This document shows, in pieces, positions 35,389 through 48,221 of a DNA stretch of 64,000 nt. How positions within the stretch are numbered: the first letter of the stretch is position 1; every line of letters begins with the position of its first letter. The DNA comes from Apostichopus japonicus. Taxonomy: Eukaryota > Echinodermata > Holothuroidea > Aspidochirotida > Stichopodidae. The notes below the pieces were generated by a model. That model was not told the DNA's origin and ran no database searches. It saw nothing but the letters and a program-made list of their open reading frames with translations. The translations under genes and the position numbers were made by a program. Location of the stretch: positions 24,845,166 through 24,909,165 of the forward strand of contig NC_092579.1 in the NCBI RefSeq assembly GCF_037975245.1, read 5' to 3'.

Positions 35389-35850
35389 CGATCAATCGAA
35401 TATGCGGTACCGATAAATAGAATGTGCGGTACAGATCAATCGATTGTTCGGTACCGATCAATCGAATGTGCGGTACCGATAAATAGAATATGCGTTGCCA
35501 ATAAATCGAATATGCGGTACCGATTAATCGAATGTGGTACCGATCAATCGAATGTGCAGTACCGATCAACCCAATGTGCGGTATCGATCAATCGAATGTG
35601 CGGTACCAATTAATCGATTGTGCTGTACCGATCAATCGATTGTTCGATACCGAACAATCGAATGTGACTTGGCGAGAAATCGAATGTGCGGTACCGATCA
35701 ATCGAATGTGCGTTACCGATAAAACGAATGTGCAGTACCGATCAATCGAATGTTCGGTACCGATGAATCGAATGTGCGTTACCAATTAATCGAATGTGCG
35801 GTACCGATCAATCGAATGTGCGTTACCTATTAATCGATTGAGCGGTACCG
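35389..35850 (+). repeat. 504-type higher-order unit 7 (last, right end diverged)
   Basis: This is the third member of trimer 2, counterpart of unit 4, with the same GTGCGGTACAGATC, GAACAATCG and GGCGAG markers. Private changes are GATCAATCGAATATG at the start and GAATATGCGTTGCC near 35,487. After the ATTGAGCGG monomer it leaves the array pattern. Confidence 0.87.
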
Positions 35851-36649
35851 ATCAATCGAATGTGCGGTTCCGATCAATCGAATGTGCAGTACCGATTAAC
35901 CCAATGTGCGGTATCGATCAATCGAATGTGCGGTACCAATTAATCGATTGTGCTGTACCGATCAATCGATTGTTCGGTACCGATCAATCGAATGTGCGGT
36001 ACCGATCAATCGAATGTGCGGTACCTATCAATCGAATGTGCGTTACCAATTAATGGTTTCTGCTGTACCGAAAAATCGAATGTGCGTTACCGGTGAATCG
36101 AATGTGCGGTACCGATCAATGAAATGTGCGTTGCCGATAAATAGAATATGCGGTACGGATTAATCGAATGTGCGGTACCTATCAATCGAATGTGCGGTAC
36201 CGATAAATCGAATGTGCGTTGCCGATCAATCGATTGTGCGATACCGATCAATCGAATGTGCGGTACCGATCAAACGAATGTGCGGTACCGATAAATCGAA
36301 TGTGCGGTACCGATCAATCGAATGTTCGGTACCGATCAATCGAATGTGCGTTACCGATAAATCGGATGTACGTAGCCGATAAATCGAATGTGCGTTACCG
36401 ATTAATCGATTGTGCGATACCGATCAATCGAATGTATGTTCGGTACCGATCAAACGAATGTACGGTACCGATCAATCGAATGTCCGGTAACGATCAATCA
36501 AATGTGTGTTACCAATTAATCGATTCTGCTGTACCGAAAAATCGAATGTGCGTTACCGGTGAATCGAATGTGCGGTTCCGATAAAACGAATGTGCAGTAC
36601 CGATCAATCGAATGTTCGGTACCGATAAATCGAATGTGCGTTACCAATT
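35851..36649 (+). repeat. Right end of domain 2
   Basis: This is domain-2 order again (AATGGTTTCTGCTG, GATCAATGAAATG, GTAGCCGATAAATCG). It holds the last 26-type monomer, here GAATGTATGTTCGG near 36,433, and a GAATGTCCGGTAACG variant near 36,480. No gene is seen. Confidence 0.8.
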
Positions 36650-39600
36650 AATCGAATGTGCGGTACCGATTAATCGAATATGCAGTACCGATCAATCGAA
36701 TTTGCGTTACCTATCAATACAATGTGCGGTAACGATCAATCGAATGTGCGGTACCGATAAATCGATTATGCGTTGCCGATCAATCGAATGTGCGGTACCG
36801 ATGAAACGAATGTGCGTTACCGGTGAATCGAATGTGCGGTACCGATTAATGGAATATGCGGTACCGATCAATCGAATTTGCGTTACCGATCAATACAATG
36901 TGCGGTAACGATCAATCGAATGTGCGGTACCGATAAATCGATTGTGCGTTGCCGATCAATCTAATGTGCGGTACCGATGAAACGAATGTGCGTTACCGAT
37001 AAAACGAATGTGCAGTACCGATCAATCGAATGTGCGGTACCGATAAATCGAATGTGCGTTACCAATTAATCGAATGTTCGGAACCGATCAATCGAATGTG
37101 CGTTACCTATTAATCGATTGAGCGGTACCGATCAATCGATTGTGCGATACCGATCAATCGAATGTGCGGTACCGATCAAACGAATGTGCGGTACCGATAA
37201 ATAGAATGTGCTGTATCGATCAATCGATTGTTCGGTACCGATCAATCGAATGTGCGTTGCCAATAAATCGAATATGCGGTACGGATTAATCGAATGTGCG
37301 TTACCGATCAATCGAATGTGCAGTACCAATTAATCGATTGTGCTGTACCGATCAATCGATTGTTCGGTACCGATCAACCCAATGTGCGGTATCGATCAAT
37401 CGAATGTGCGGAACCAATTAATCGAATGTGCGGTACCGATCAATCGAATGTACGTTACCAATTAATGGATTCTGCAGTACCGATCAATCGAATGTTCGGT
37501 ACCGATAAATCGAATGTGCGTTACCAATTAAACGAATGTGCGGTACCGATCAATCGAATGTGCGTTACCTATTAATCGATTGAGCGGTACCGATCAATCG
37601 AATGTGCGGTACCGATCAATCGAATGTGCAGTACCAATCAACCCAATGTGCGGTATCGATCAATCGAATGTGCGGTACCAATTAATCGATTGTGCTGTAC
37701 CGATCAATCGATTGTTCGGTACCGATCAATCGAATGTGCGGTACCGATCAATCGAATGTGCGGTACCGATAAACCGAATGTGCGTTACCAATTAATGGTT
37801 TCTGCTGTACCGAAAATACGAATGTGCGTTACCGGTGAATCGAATGTGCGGTACCGAACAATCAAATGTGCGTTGCCGATAAATAGAATATGCGGTAACG
37901 ATTAATCGAATGTGCGGTACCTATCAATCGAATGTGCGGTACCGATAAATCGAATGTGCGTTGCCGATCAATCGAATGTGCGGTACCGATAAATCGGATG
38001 TGCGTTGCCGATAAATCGAATGTTCGTTACCGATTAATCGATTGTGCTGTACCGATCAATCGATTGTTCGGTACCGATCAATCGGATGTGCGGTATCGAT
38101 CAATCGAATGTGCGGTACCGATAAATCGAATGTGTGTTACCAATTAATCAATTCTGCTGTACCGAAAAATCGAATGTGCGTTACCGGTGAATCGAATGTG
38201 CGGTACCGATCAATCGAATGTGCGTTGCCGATCAATCGAATTTGCGTTACCGATCAATACAATGTGCGGTAACGATCGATCGAATGTGCGGTACCGATAA
38301 ATCGAATGTGCTGTACCGATCAATCGAATGTGCGGTGGCGATCAATCGAATGTGCGTTACCGATAAAACGAATGTGCGGTACCGATCTATCGAATGTGCG
38401 GTACAGATAAATCAAATGTGCGTTACCAATTAATGGAATGTGCGGTACCGATAAATCGAATGTGCGTTACCAATTAATTGATTGAGCGGTACCGATTAAT
38501 CGATTGTGCGATACCGATCAATCGAATGAGCGGTACCGATCAAACGAATGTGCGGTAACGATAAATCGAATGTGCGTTACCGGTCAATCGAATGTGCGGT
38601 ACCGATAAATACAATGTGCGTTGCCGAAATATCGAATATGCGGCACCGATTAATCGAATGTGCGCTACCGATCAATCGAATGTGCAGTACCGATCAACCC
38701 AAGGTGCGATATATATCAATCGAATGTGCGGTACCAATTAATCGAATGTGCGGTAACGATAAATAGAATGTGCGGTACCGATCAATCGAATGTGCGTTAC
38801 CAATTAATCGAATGTGCTGTAACGATAAATCGAATGTGCGTTACCGGTCAATCGAATGTGCGGTACCGATAAATACAATGTGCGTTGCCGAAAAATCGAA
38901 TATGCGGCACCGATTAATCGAATGTGCGCTACCTATCAATCGAATGTGCGGTACCGATAAATCGAATGTGCGTTGCCGATCAATCGAATGTGTGGTACCG
39001 ATAAATCGGATGTGCGTTGCCGATAAATCGAATGTGCGTTACCGATTAATCGATTTTGCTGTACCGATCAATCGATTGTTCGGTACCGATCAATCGGATG
39101 AGCGGTACCGATCAATCGAATGTGCGTTGCCGATAAATAGAATATGCGGTACCGATTAATCGAATGTGCGGTACCGATCAATCGAATGTGCGTTGCCGAT
39201 CAATCGAATGTGCGGTACCGATAAATCGGATGTACGTTGCCGATAAATCGAATGTGCGTTACCGATTAATCGATTGTGCTGTACCGATCAATCGATTGTT
39301 CGGTACCGATCAATCGAATGTGCGGTACCGATCAATCGAATGTGCGGTACCGATAAATCGAATGTGTGTTACCAATTAATCGATTCTGCTGTACCGAAAA
39401 ATCGAATGTGCGTTACCGGTGAATCGAATGTGCGGTACCGATTAATCGAATATGCGGTACCGATCAATCGAATTTGCGTTACCGATCAATCGATTGTGCG
39501 TTGCCGATCAATCGAATGTGCGGTACCGATGAAACGAATGTGCGTTACCGATAAAACGAATGTGCAGTACCGATCAATCGAATGTTCGGTACCGATAAAT

Positions 39601-40654
39601 CGAATGTGCGTTACCAATTAATCGAATGTGCGGTACCGATCAATCGAATGTGCGTTACCTATTAATCGATTGAGCGGTACCGATCAATCGAATGTGCGGT
39701 ACCGATCAATCGAATGTGCGGTACCGATCAATCGAATGTGCGGTACCGATAAATCGAATGTGCGTTGCCAATTAATGGATTCTGCTGTACCGAAAAATCG
39801 AATGTGCGTTACCGGTGAATTGAATGTGCGGTACCGATCAATCGAATGTGCGTTGCCGATAATGAGAATATGCGGTACCGATTAATCGAATGTGCGGTAC
39901 CGATCAATCGAATGTGCGTTGCCGATCAATCGAATGTGCGGTACCGATCAATCGAATGTGCGGTACCGATAAATCGGATGTACGTTGCCGATAAATCGAA
40001 TGTGCGTTACCGATTAATCGATTGTGCTGTACCGATCAATCGATTGTTCGGTACCGATCAATCGAATGTGCGGTACCGATCAATCGAATGTGCGGTACCG
40101 ATAAATCGAATGTGTGTTACCAATTAATCGATTCTGCTGTACCGAAAAATCGAATGTGCGTTACCGGTGAATCGAATGTGCGGTACCGATTAATCGAATA
40201 TGCGGTACCGATCAATCGAATTTGCGTTACCGATCAATACAATGTGCGGTAACGATCAATCGAATGTGCGGTACCGATAAATCGATTGTGCGTTGCCGAT
40301 CAATCGAATGTGCGGTACCGATGAAACGAATGTGCGTTACCGATAAAACGAATGTGCAGTACCGATCAATCGAATGTGCGGTACCGATAAATCGAATGTG
40401 CGTTACCAATTAATCGAATGTGCGGAACCGATCAATCGAATGTGCGTTACCTATTAATCGATTGAGTGGTACCGATCAATCGATTGGTTCGATACCGATC
40501 AATCGAATGTGCGGTACCGATCAAACGAATGTGCGGTACCGATAAATAGAATGTGCTGTATCGATCAATCGATTGTTCGGTACCGATCAATCGAATGTGC
40601 GGTACCGATAAATAGAATGTGCGTTGCCAATAAATCGAATATGCGGTACGGATT
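36650..40654 (+). repeat. 4,005-bp tandem duplication, copy A
   Basis: The unit is repeated immediately downstream. Its length equals 181 x 22 plus one 23-bp monomer (GATTGGTTCGATACC near 40,486). Domain-3 markers appear here for the first time: CGATCGATCG (near 38,276), GATCTATCG (near 38,382), GAAATATCG, GCGGCACCG, CCCAAGG and TATATATC (near 38,710), and GATAATGAG (near 39,858). Confidence 0.9.
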
Positions 40655-43600
40655 AATCGAATGTGCGGTACCGATTAATCGAATATGCAGTACCGATCAA
40701 TCGAATGTGCGGTACCGATAAATCGAATGTGCGGTAACGATCAATCGAATGTGCGGTACCGATAAATCGATTGTGCGTTGCCGATCAATCGAATGTGCGG
40801 TACCGATGAAACGAATGTGCGTTACCGGTGAATCGAATGTGCGGTACCGATTAATGGAATATGTGGTACCGATCAATCGAATTTGCGTTACCGATCAATA
40901 CAATGTGCGGTAACGATCAATCGAATGTGCGGTACCGATAAATCGATTGTGCGTTGCCGATCAATCTAATGTGCGGTACCGATGAAACGAATGTGCGTTA
41001 CCGATAAAACGAATGTGCAGTACCGATCAATCGAATGTGCGGTACCGATAAATCGAATGTGCGTTACCAATTAATCGAATGTTCGGAACCGATCAATCGA
41101 ATGTGCGTTACCTATTATTCGATTGAGCGGTACCGATCAATCGATTGTGCGATACCGATCAATCGAATGTGCGGTACCGATCAAACGAATGTGCGGTACC
41201 GATAAATAGAATGTGCTGTATCGATCAATCGATTGTTCGGTACCGATCAATCGAATGTGCGTTGCCAATAAATCGAATATGCGGTACGGATTAATCGAAT
41301 GTGCGTTACCGATCAATCGAATGTGCAGTACCAATTAATCGATTGTGCTGTACCGATCAATCGATTGTTCGGTACCGATCAACCCAATGTGCGGTATCGA
41401 TCAATCGAATGTGCGGAACCAATTAATCGAATGTGCGGTACCGATCAATCGAATGTACGTTACCAATTAATGGATTCTGCAGTACCGATCAATCGAATGT
41501 TCGGTACCGATAAATCGAATGTGCGTTACCAATTAAACGAATGTGCGGTACCGATCAATCGAATGTGCGTTACCTATTAATCGATTGAGCGGTACCGATC
41601 AATCGAATGTGCGGTACCGATCAATCGAATGTGCAGTACCAATCAACCCAATGTGCGGTATCGATCAATCGAATGTGCGGTACCAATTAATCGATTGTGC
41701 TGTACCGATCAATCGATTGTTCGGTACCGATCAATCGAATGTGCGGTACCGATCAATCGAATGTGCGGTACCGATAAACCGAATGTGCGTTACCAATTAA
41801 TGGTTTCTGCTGTACCGAAAATACGAATGTGCGTTACCGGTGAATCGAATGTGCGGTACCGAACAATCAAATGTGCGTTGCCGATAAATAGAATATGCGG
41901 TAACGATTAATCGAATGTGCGGTACCTATCAATCGAATGTGCGGTACCGATAAATCGAATGTGCGTTGCCGATCAATCGAATGTGCGGTACCGATAAATC
42001 GGATGTGCGTTGCCGATAAATCGAATGTTCGTTACCGATTAATCGATTGTGCTGTACCGATCAATCGATTGTTCGGTACCGATCAATCGGATGTGCGGTA
42101 TCGATCAATCGAATGTGCGGTACCGATAAATCGAATGTGTGTTACCAATTAATCAATTCTGCTGTACCGAAAAATCGAATGTGCGTTACCGGTGAATCGA
42201 ATGTGCGGTACCGATCAATCGAATGTGCGTTGCCGATCAATCGAATTTGCGTTACCGATCAATACAATGTGCGGTAACGATCGATCGAATGTGCGGTACC
42301 GATAAATCGAATGTGCTGTACCGATCAATCGAATGTGCGGTGGCGATCAATCGAATGTGCGTTACCGATAAAACGAATGTGCGGTACCGATCTATCGAAT
42401 GTGCGGTACAGATAAATCAAATGTGCGTTACCAATTAATGGAATGTGCGGTACCGATAAATCGAATGTGCGTTACCAATTAATTGATTGAGCGGTACCGA
42501 TTAATCGATTGTGCGATACCGATCAATCGAATGAGCGGTACCGATCAAACGAATGTGCGGTAACGATAAATCGAATGTGCGTTACCGGTCAATCGAATGT
42601 GCGGTACCGATAAATACAATGTGCGTTGCCGAAATATCGAATATGCGGCACCGATTAATCGAATGTGCGCTACCGATCAATCGAATGTGCAGTACCGATC
42701 AACCCAAGGTGCGGTATATATCAATCGAATGTGCGGTACCAATTAATCGAATGTGCGGTAACGATAAATAGAATGTGCGGTACCGATCAATCGAATGTGC
42801 GTTACCAATTAATCGAATGTGCTGTAACGATAAATCGAATGTGCGTTACCGGTCAATCGAATGTGCGGTACCGATAAATACAATGTGCGTTGCCGAAAAA
42901 TCGAATATGCGGCACCGATTAATCGAATGTGCGCTACCTATCAATCGAATGTGCGGTACCGATAAATCGAATGTGCGTTACCGATTAATCGATTTTGCTG
43001 TACCGATCAATCGATTGTTCGGTACCGATCAATCGGATGAGCGGTACCGATCAATCGAATGTGCGTTGCCGATAAATAGAATATGCGGTACCGATTAATC
43101 GAAAGTGCGGTACCGATCAATCGAATGTGCGTTGCCGATCAATCGAATGTGCGGTACCGATAAATCGGATGTACGTTGCCGATAAATCGAATGTGCGTTA
43201 CCGATTAATCGATTGTGCTGTACCGATCAATCGATTGTTCGGTACCGATCAATCGAATGTGCGGTACCGATCAATCGAATGTGCGGTACCGATAAATCGA
43301 ATGTGTGTTACCAATTAATCGATTCTGCTGTACCGAAAAATCGAATGTGCGTTACCGGTGAATCGAATGTGCGGTACCGATTAATCGAATATGCGGTACC
43401 GATCAATCGAATTTGCGTTACCGATCAATCGATTGTGCGTTGCCGATCAATCGAATGTGCGGTACCGATGAAACGAATGTGCGTTACCGATAAAACGAAT
43501 GTGCAGTACCGATCAATCGAATGTTCGGTACCGATAAATCGAATGTGCGTTACCAATTAATCGAATGTGCGGTACCGATCAATCGAATGTGCGTTACCTA

Positions 43601-44605
43601 TTAATCGATTGAGCGGTACCGATCAATCGAATGTGCGGTACCGATCAATCGAATGTGCGGTACCGATCAATCGAATGTGCGGTACCGATAAATCGAATGT
43701 GCGTTGCCAATTAATGGATTCTGCTGTACCGAAAAATCGAATGTGCGTTACCGGTGAATTGAATGTGCGGTACCGATCAATCGAATGTGCGTTGCCGATA
43801 ATGAGAATATGCGGTACCGATTAATCGAATGTGCGGTACCGATCAATCGAATGTGCGTTGCCGATCAATCGAATGTGCGGTACCGATCAATCGAATGTGC
43901 GGTACCGATAAATCGGATGTACGTTGCCGATAAATCGAATGTGCGTTACCGATTAATCGATTGTGCTGTACCGATCAATCGATTGTTCGGTACCGATCAA
44001 TCGAATGTGCGGTACCGATCAATCGAATGTGCGGTACCGATAAATCGAATGTGTGTTACCAATTAATCGATTCTGCTGTACCGAAAAATCGAATGTGCGT
44101 TACCGGTGAATCGAATGTGCGGTACCGATTAATCGAATATGCGGTACCGATCAATCGAATTTGCGTTACCGATCAATACAATGTGCGGTAACGATCAATC
44201 GAATGTGCGGTACCGATAAATCGATTGTGCGTTGCCGATCAATCGAATGTGCGGTACCGATGAAACGAATGTGCGTTACCGATAAAACGAATGTGCAGTA
44301 CCGATCAATCGAATGTGCGGTACCGATAAATCGAATGTGCGTTACCAATTAATCGAATGTGCGGAACCGATCAATCGAATGTGCGTTACCTATTAATCGA
44401 TTGAGTGGTACCGATCAATCGATTGGTTCGATACCGATCAATCGAATGTGCGGTACCGATCAAACGAATGTGCGGTACCGATGAATAGAATGTGCTGTAT
44501 CGATCAATCGATTGTTCGGTACCGATCAATCGAATGTGCGGTACCGATAAATAGAATGTGCGTTGCCAATAAATCGAATATGCGGTACGGATTAATCGAA
44601 TGTGC
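40655..44605 (+). repeat. 4,005-bp tandem duplication, copy B (66 bp shorter)
   Basis: This matches copy A at +4,005 bp up to about 42,970 and at +3,939 bp after it, so exactly three monomers (66 bp) are missing. Seen substitutions include TATTATTCG against TATTAATCG (near 41,113), GCGGTATATATC against GCGATATATATC (near 42,712), GAAAGTGCGG against GAATGTGCGG (near 43,103) and GATGAATAG against GATAAATAG (near 44,480). The 23-bp monomer is retained near 44,425. Confidence 0.9.
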
Positions 44606-46219
44606 GTTACCGATCAATCGAATGTGCGGTACCTATCAATCGAATGTGCGGTACCGATAAATTGAATGTGCGTTGCCGATCAATCGAATGTGCGGTACCG
44701 ATAAATCGGATGTGCGTTGCCGATAAATCGAATGTTCGTTACCGATTAATCGATTGTGCTGTACCGATCAATCGATTGTTCGGTACCGATCAATCGGATG
44801 TGCGGTATCGATCAATCGAATGTGCGGTACCGATAAATCGAATGTGTGTTACCAATTAATCAATTCTGCTGTACCGAAAAATCGAATGTGCGTTACCGGT
44901 GAATCGAATGTGCGGTACCGATCAATCGAATGTGCGGTACCGATCAATCGAATTTGCGTTACCGATCAATACAATGTGCGGTAACGATCGATCGAATGTG
45001 CGGTACCGATAAATCGAATGTGCGTTACCGATCAATCGAATGTGCGGTGTCGATCAATCGAATGTGCGTTACCGATAAAACGAATGTGCGGTACCGATCT
45101 ATCGAATGTGCGGTACCTATAAATCGAATGTGCGTTACCAATTAATTGATTGAGCGGTACCGATTAATCGATTGTGCGGTACCGATCTATCGAATGTGCT
45201 GTACCGATCAATCGAATGTGCGTTACCAATTAATCGAATGTGCTGTACCGATAAATCGAATGTGCGTTACCGATCAATCGATTGTGCGTTGCCGATCAAT
45301 CGAATGTGCGGTACCGATGAAACGAATGTGCGTTACCGATAAAACGAATGTGCAGTACCGATCAATCGAATGTGCGGTACCGATAAATCGAATGTGCGTT
45401 ACCAATTAATCGAATGTGCGGAACCGATCAATCGAATGTGCGTTACCTATTAATCGATTGAGCGGTACCGATCAATCGAATGTGCGGTACCGATCAAACG
45501 AATGTGCGGTACCGATAAATAGAATGTGCTGTATCGATCAATCGATTGTTCGGTACCGATCAATCGAATGTGCGGTACCGATAAATAGAATGTGCGTTGC
45601 CAATAAATCGAATATGCGGTACAGATTAATCGAATGTGCGTTACCGATCAATCGAATGAGCAGTTCCAATTAATCGATTGTGCTGTACCGATGAAACGAA
45701 TGTGCGTTACCGATAAAACGAATGTGCGTTACCAATTAATCGAATGTGCTGTACCGATAAATCGAATGTGCGTTACCGGTCAATCGAATGTGCGGTACCG
45801 ATAAATACAATGTGCGTTGCCGAAAAATCGAATATGCGGCACCGATCAATCGAATGTGCGCTACCGATCAATCGAATGTGCAGTACCGATCAACCCAAGG
45901 TGCGGTATATATCAATCGAATGTGCGGTACCAATTAATCGATTGTGCTGTACCGATCAATCGATTGTTCGGTACCGATCAATCGAATGTGCGGTACCGAT
46001 AAATCGAATGTGCGGTACCGATAAATCGAATGTGCGTTACCAATTAATGGATTCTGCTGTACCGAAAAATCGAATGTGCGTTACCGGTGAATCGAATGTG
46101 CGGTACCGATCAATCAAATGTGCGTTGCCGATAAATCGAATATGCGGTACCGATTAATCGAATGTGCGGTACCTATCAATCGAATGTGCGGTACCGATAA
46201 ATCGAATGTGCGATGCCGA
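44606..46219 (+). repeat. Domain-3 mixed monomers
   Basis: This reuses pieces of the 4,005-bp unit (GATCGATCG, GATCTATCG, GGTCAATCG, CCCAAGG/TATATATC near 45,896-45,910) in a different order. GTGTCGATC near 45,048, a GATTGAGCGG monomer near 45,150 and GAGCAGTTCC near 45,658 are local variants. No gene is seen. Confidence 0.8.
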
Positions 46220-48221
46220 TCAATCGAATGTGTGGTACCGATAAATCGGATGTGCGTTGCCGATAAATCGAATGTGCGTTACCGATTAATCGATTGTGCT
46301 GTACCGATCAATCGATTGTTCGGTACCGATCAATCGGATGTGCGGTACCGATCAATCGAATGTGCGGTACCGATAAATCGAATGTGTGTTACCAATTAAT
46401 CGATTCTGCTGTACCGAAAAATCGAATGTGCGTTACCGGTGAATCGAATGTGCGGTACCGATCAATCGAATGTGCGGTACCGATCAATCGAATGTGCGGT
46501 ACCAATTAATCGATTGTGCTGTACCGATCAATCGATTGTTCGGTACCGATCAATCGAATGTGCGGTACCGATCAATCGAATGTGCGGTACCGATAAATCG
46601 AATGTGCGTTACCAATTAATGGATTCTGCTGTACCGAAAAATCGAATGTACGTTACCGGTGAATCGAATGTGCGGTACCGATCAATCGAATGTGCGTTGC
46701 CGATAAATAGAATATGCGGTACCGATTAATCGAATGTGCGGTACCGATCAATCGAATGTGCGTTGCCGATCAATCGAATGTGCGGTTCCGATAAATCGGA
46801 TGTACGTTGCCGATAAATCGAATGTGCGTTACCGATCAATCGAATGGGCGGTACCGATAAAACGAATGTGCGGTACCGATAAATCGAATGTGTGTTACCA
46901 ATTAATCGAGTCTGCTGTACCGAAAAATCGAATGTGCGTTACCGGTGAATCGAATGTGCGGTACCGATTAATCGAATGTGCGGTACCGATAAATCGAATG
47001 TGCGGTAACGATCAATCGAATGTGCGGTACCGATAAATCGGATGTGCGTTGCCGATAAATCGAATGTTCGTTACCGATTAATCGATTGTGCTGTACCGAT
47101 CAATCGATTGTTCGGTACCGATCAATCGGATGTGCGGTATCGATCAATCGAATGTGCGGTACCGATAAATCGAATGTGTGTTACCAATTAATCAATTCTG
47201 CTGTACCGAAAAATCGAATGTGCGTTACCGGTGAATCGAATGTGCGGTACCGATCAATCGAATGTGCGGTACCGATCAATCGAATTTGCGTTACCGATCA
47301 ATACAATGTGCGGTAACGATCGATCGAATGTGCGGTACCGATAAATCGAATGTGCGTTACCGATCAATCGAATGTGCGGTGGCGATCAATCGAATGTGCG
47401 TTACCGATAAAACGAATGTGCGGTACCGATCTATCGAATGTGCGGTAGAGATAAATCAAATGTGCGTTACCAATTAATGGAATGTGCGGTACCGATAAAT
47501 CGAATGTGCGTTACCAATTAATTGATTGAGCGGTACCGATTAATCGATTGTGCGATACCGATCAATCGAATGAGCAGTACCGATCAAACGAATGTGCGGT
47601 AACGATAAATCGAATGTGCGTTACCGGTCAATCGAATGTGCGGTACCGATAAATACAATGTGCGTTGCCGAAATATCGAATATGCGGCACCGATTAATCG
47701 AATGTGCGCTACCGATCAATCGAATGTGCAGTACCGATCAACCCAAGGTGCGGTATATATCAATCGAATGTGCGGTACCAATTAATCGAATGTGCGGTAA
47801 CGATAAATAGAATGTGCGGTACCGATCAATCGAATGTGCGTTACCAATTAATCGAATGTGCTGTAACGATAAATCGAATATGCGTTACCGGTCAATCGAA
47901 TGTGCGGTACCGATAAATACAATGTGCGTTGCCGAAAAATCGAATATGCGGCACCGATTAATCGAATGTGTGCTACCTATCAATCGAATGTGCGGTACCG
48001 ATAAATCGAATGTGCGTTGCCGATCAATCGAATGTGTGGTACCGATAAATCGGATGTGCGTTGCCGATAAATCGAATGTGCGTTACCGATTAATCGATTG
48101 TGCTGTACCGATCAATCGATTGTTCGGTACCGATAAATAGAATATGCGGTACCGATTAATCGAATGTGCGGTACCGATCAATCGAATGTGCGTTGCCGAT
48201 CAATCGAATGTGCGGTACCGA
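46220..48221 (+). repeat. 2,002-bp (91-monomer) higher-order unit, copy 1
   Basis: From about 46,220 the order recurs at +2,002 bp, which is exactly 91 x 22. Landmarks are GGATGTGCGG (46,337 and 48,339), GTTCCGATAAATCGG, GAATGGGCGG (near 46,845), CGATCGATCG, GTGGCGATC, GAGCAGTACC (near 47,572) and GTGTGCTACC. The left edge is blurred by scattered substitutions, so this boundary is good to a few monomers only. Confidence 0.82.

Larger units (their letters stand above)
32957..35850 (+). repeat. Two 1,468-bp trimers (482+482+504)
   Basis: Units 2-3-4 and 5-6-7 share unit-specific variants at a constant 1,468-bp offset. GTGCGTTACC is shared by units 3 and 6; GTGCGGTACAGATC and GGCGAG are shared by units 4 and 7. 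A block of three units was therefore duplicated as a whole, a third level above monomer and 482/504-bp unit. Confidence 0.88.

Noticed and set aside
38274-38285. CGATCGATCG as a specific binding site
   Set aside because: It is one base away from the usual CGATCAATCG and is spread by duplication of domain-3 units. It was kept only as a domain marker.
38700-38725. TATATATC near CCCAAGG as a promoter or transposon end
   Set aside because: It is a substituted monomer at the position of GTATCGATC, replicated with its neighbours at 42.7, 45.9, 47.75, 49.75, 52.1, 55.7, 57.7, 60.2 and 63.1 kb. No inverted repeat or gene is near.
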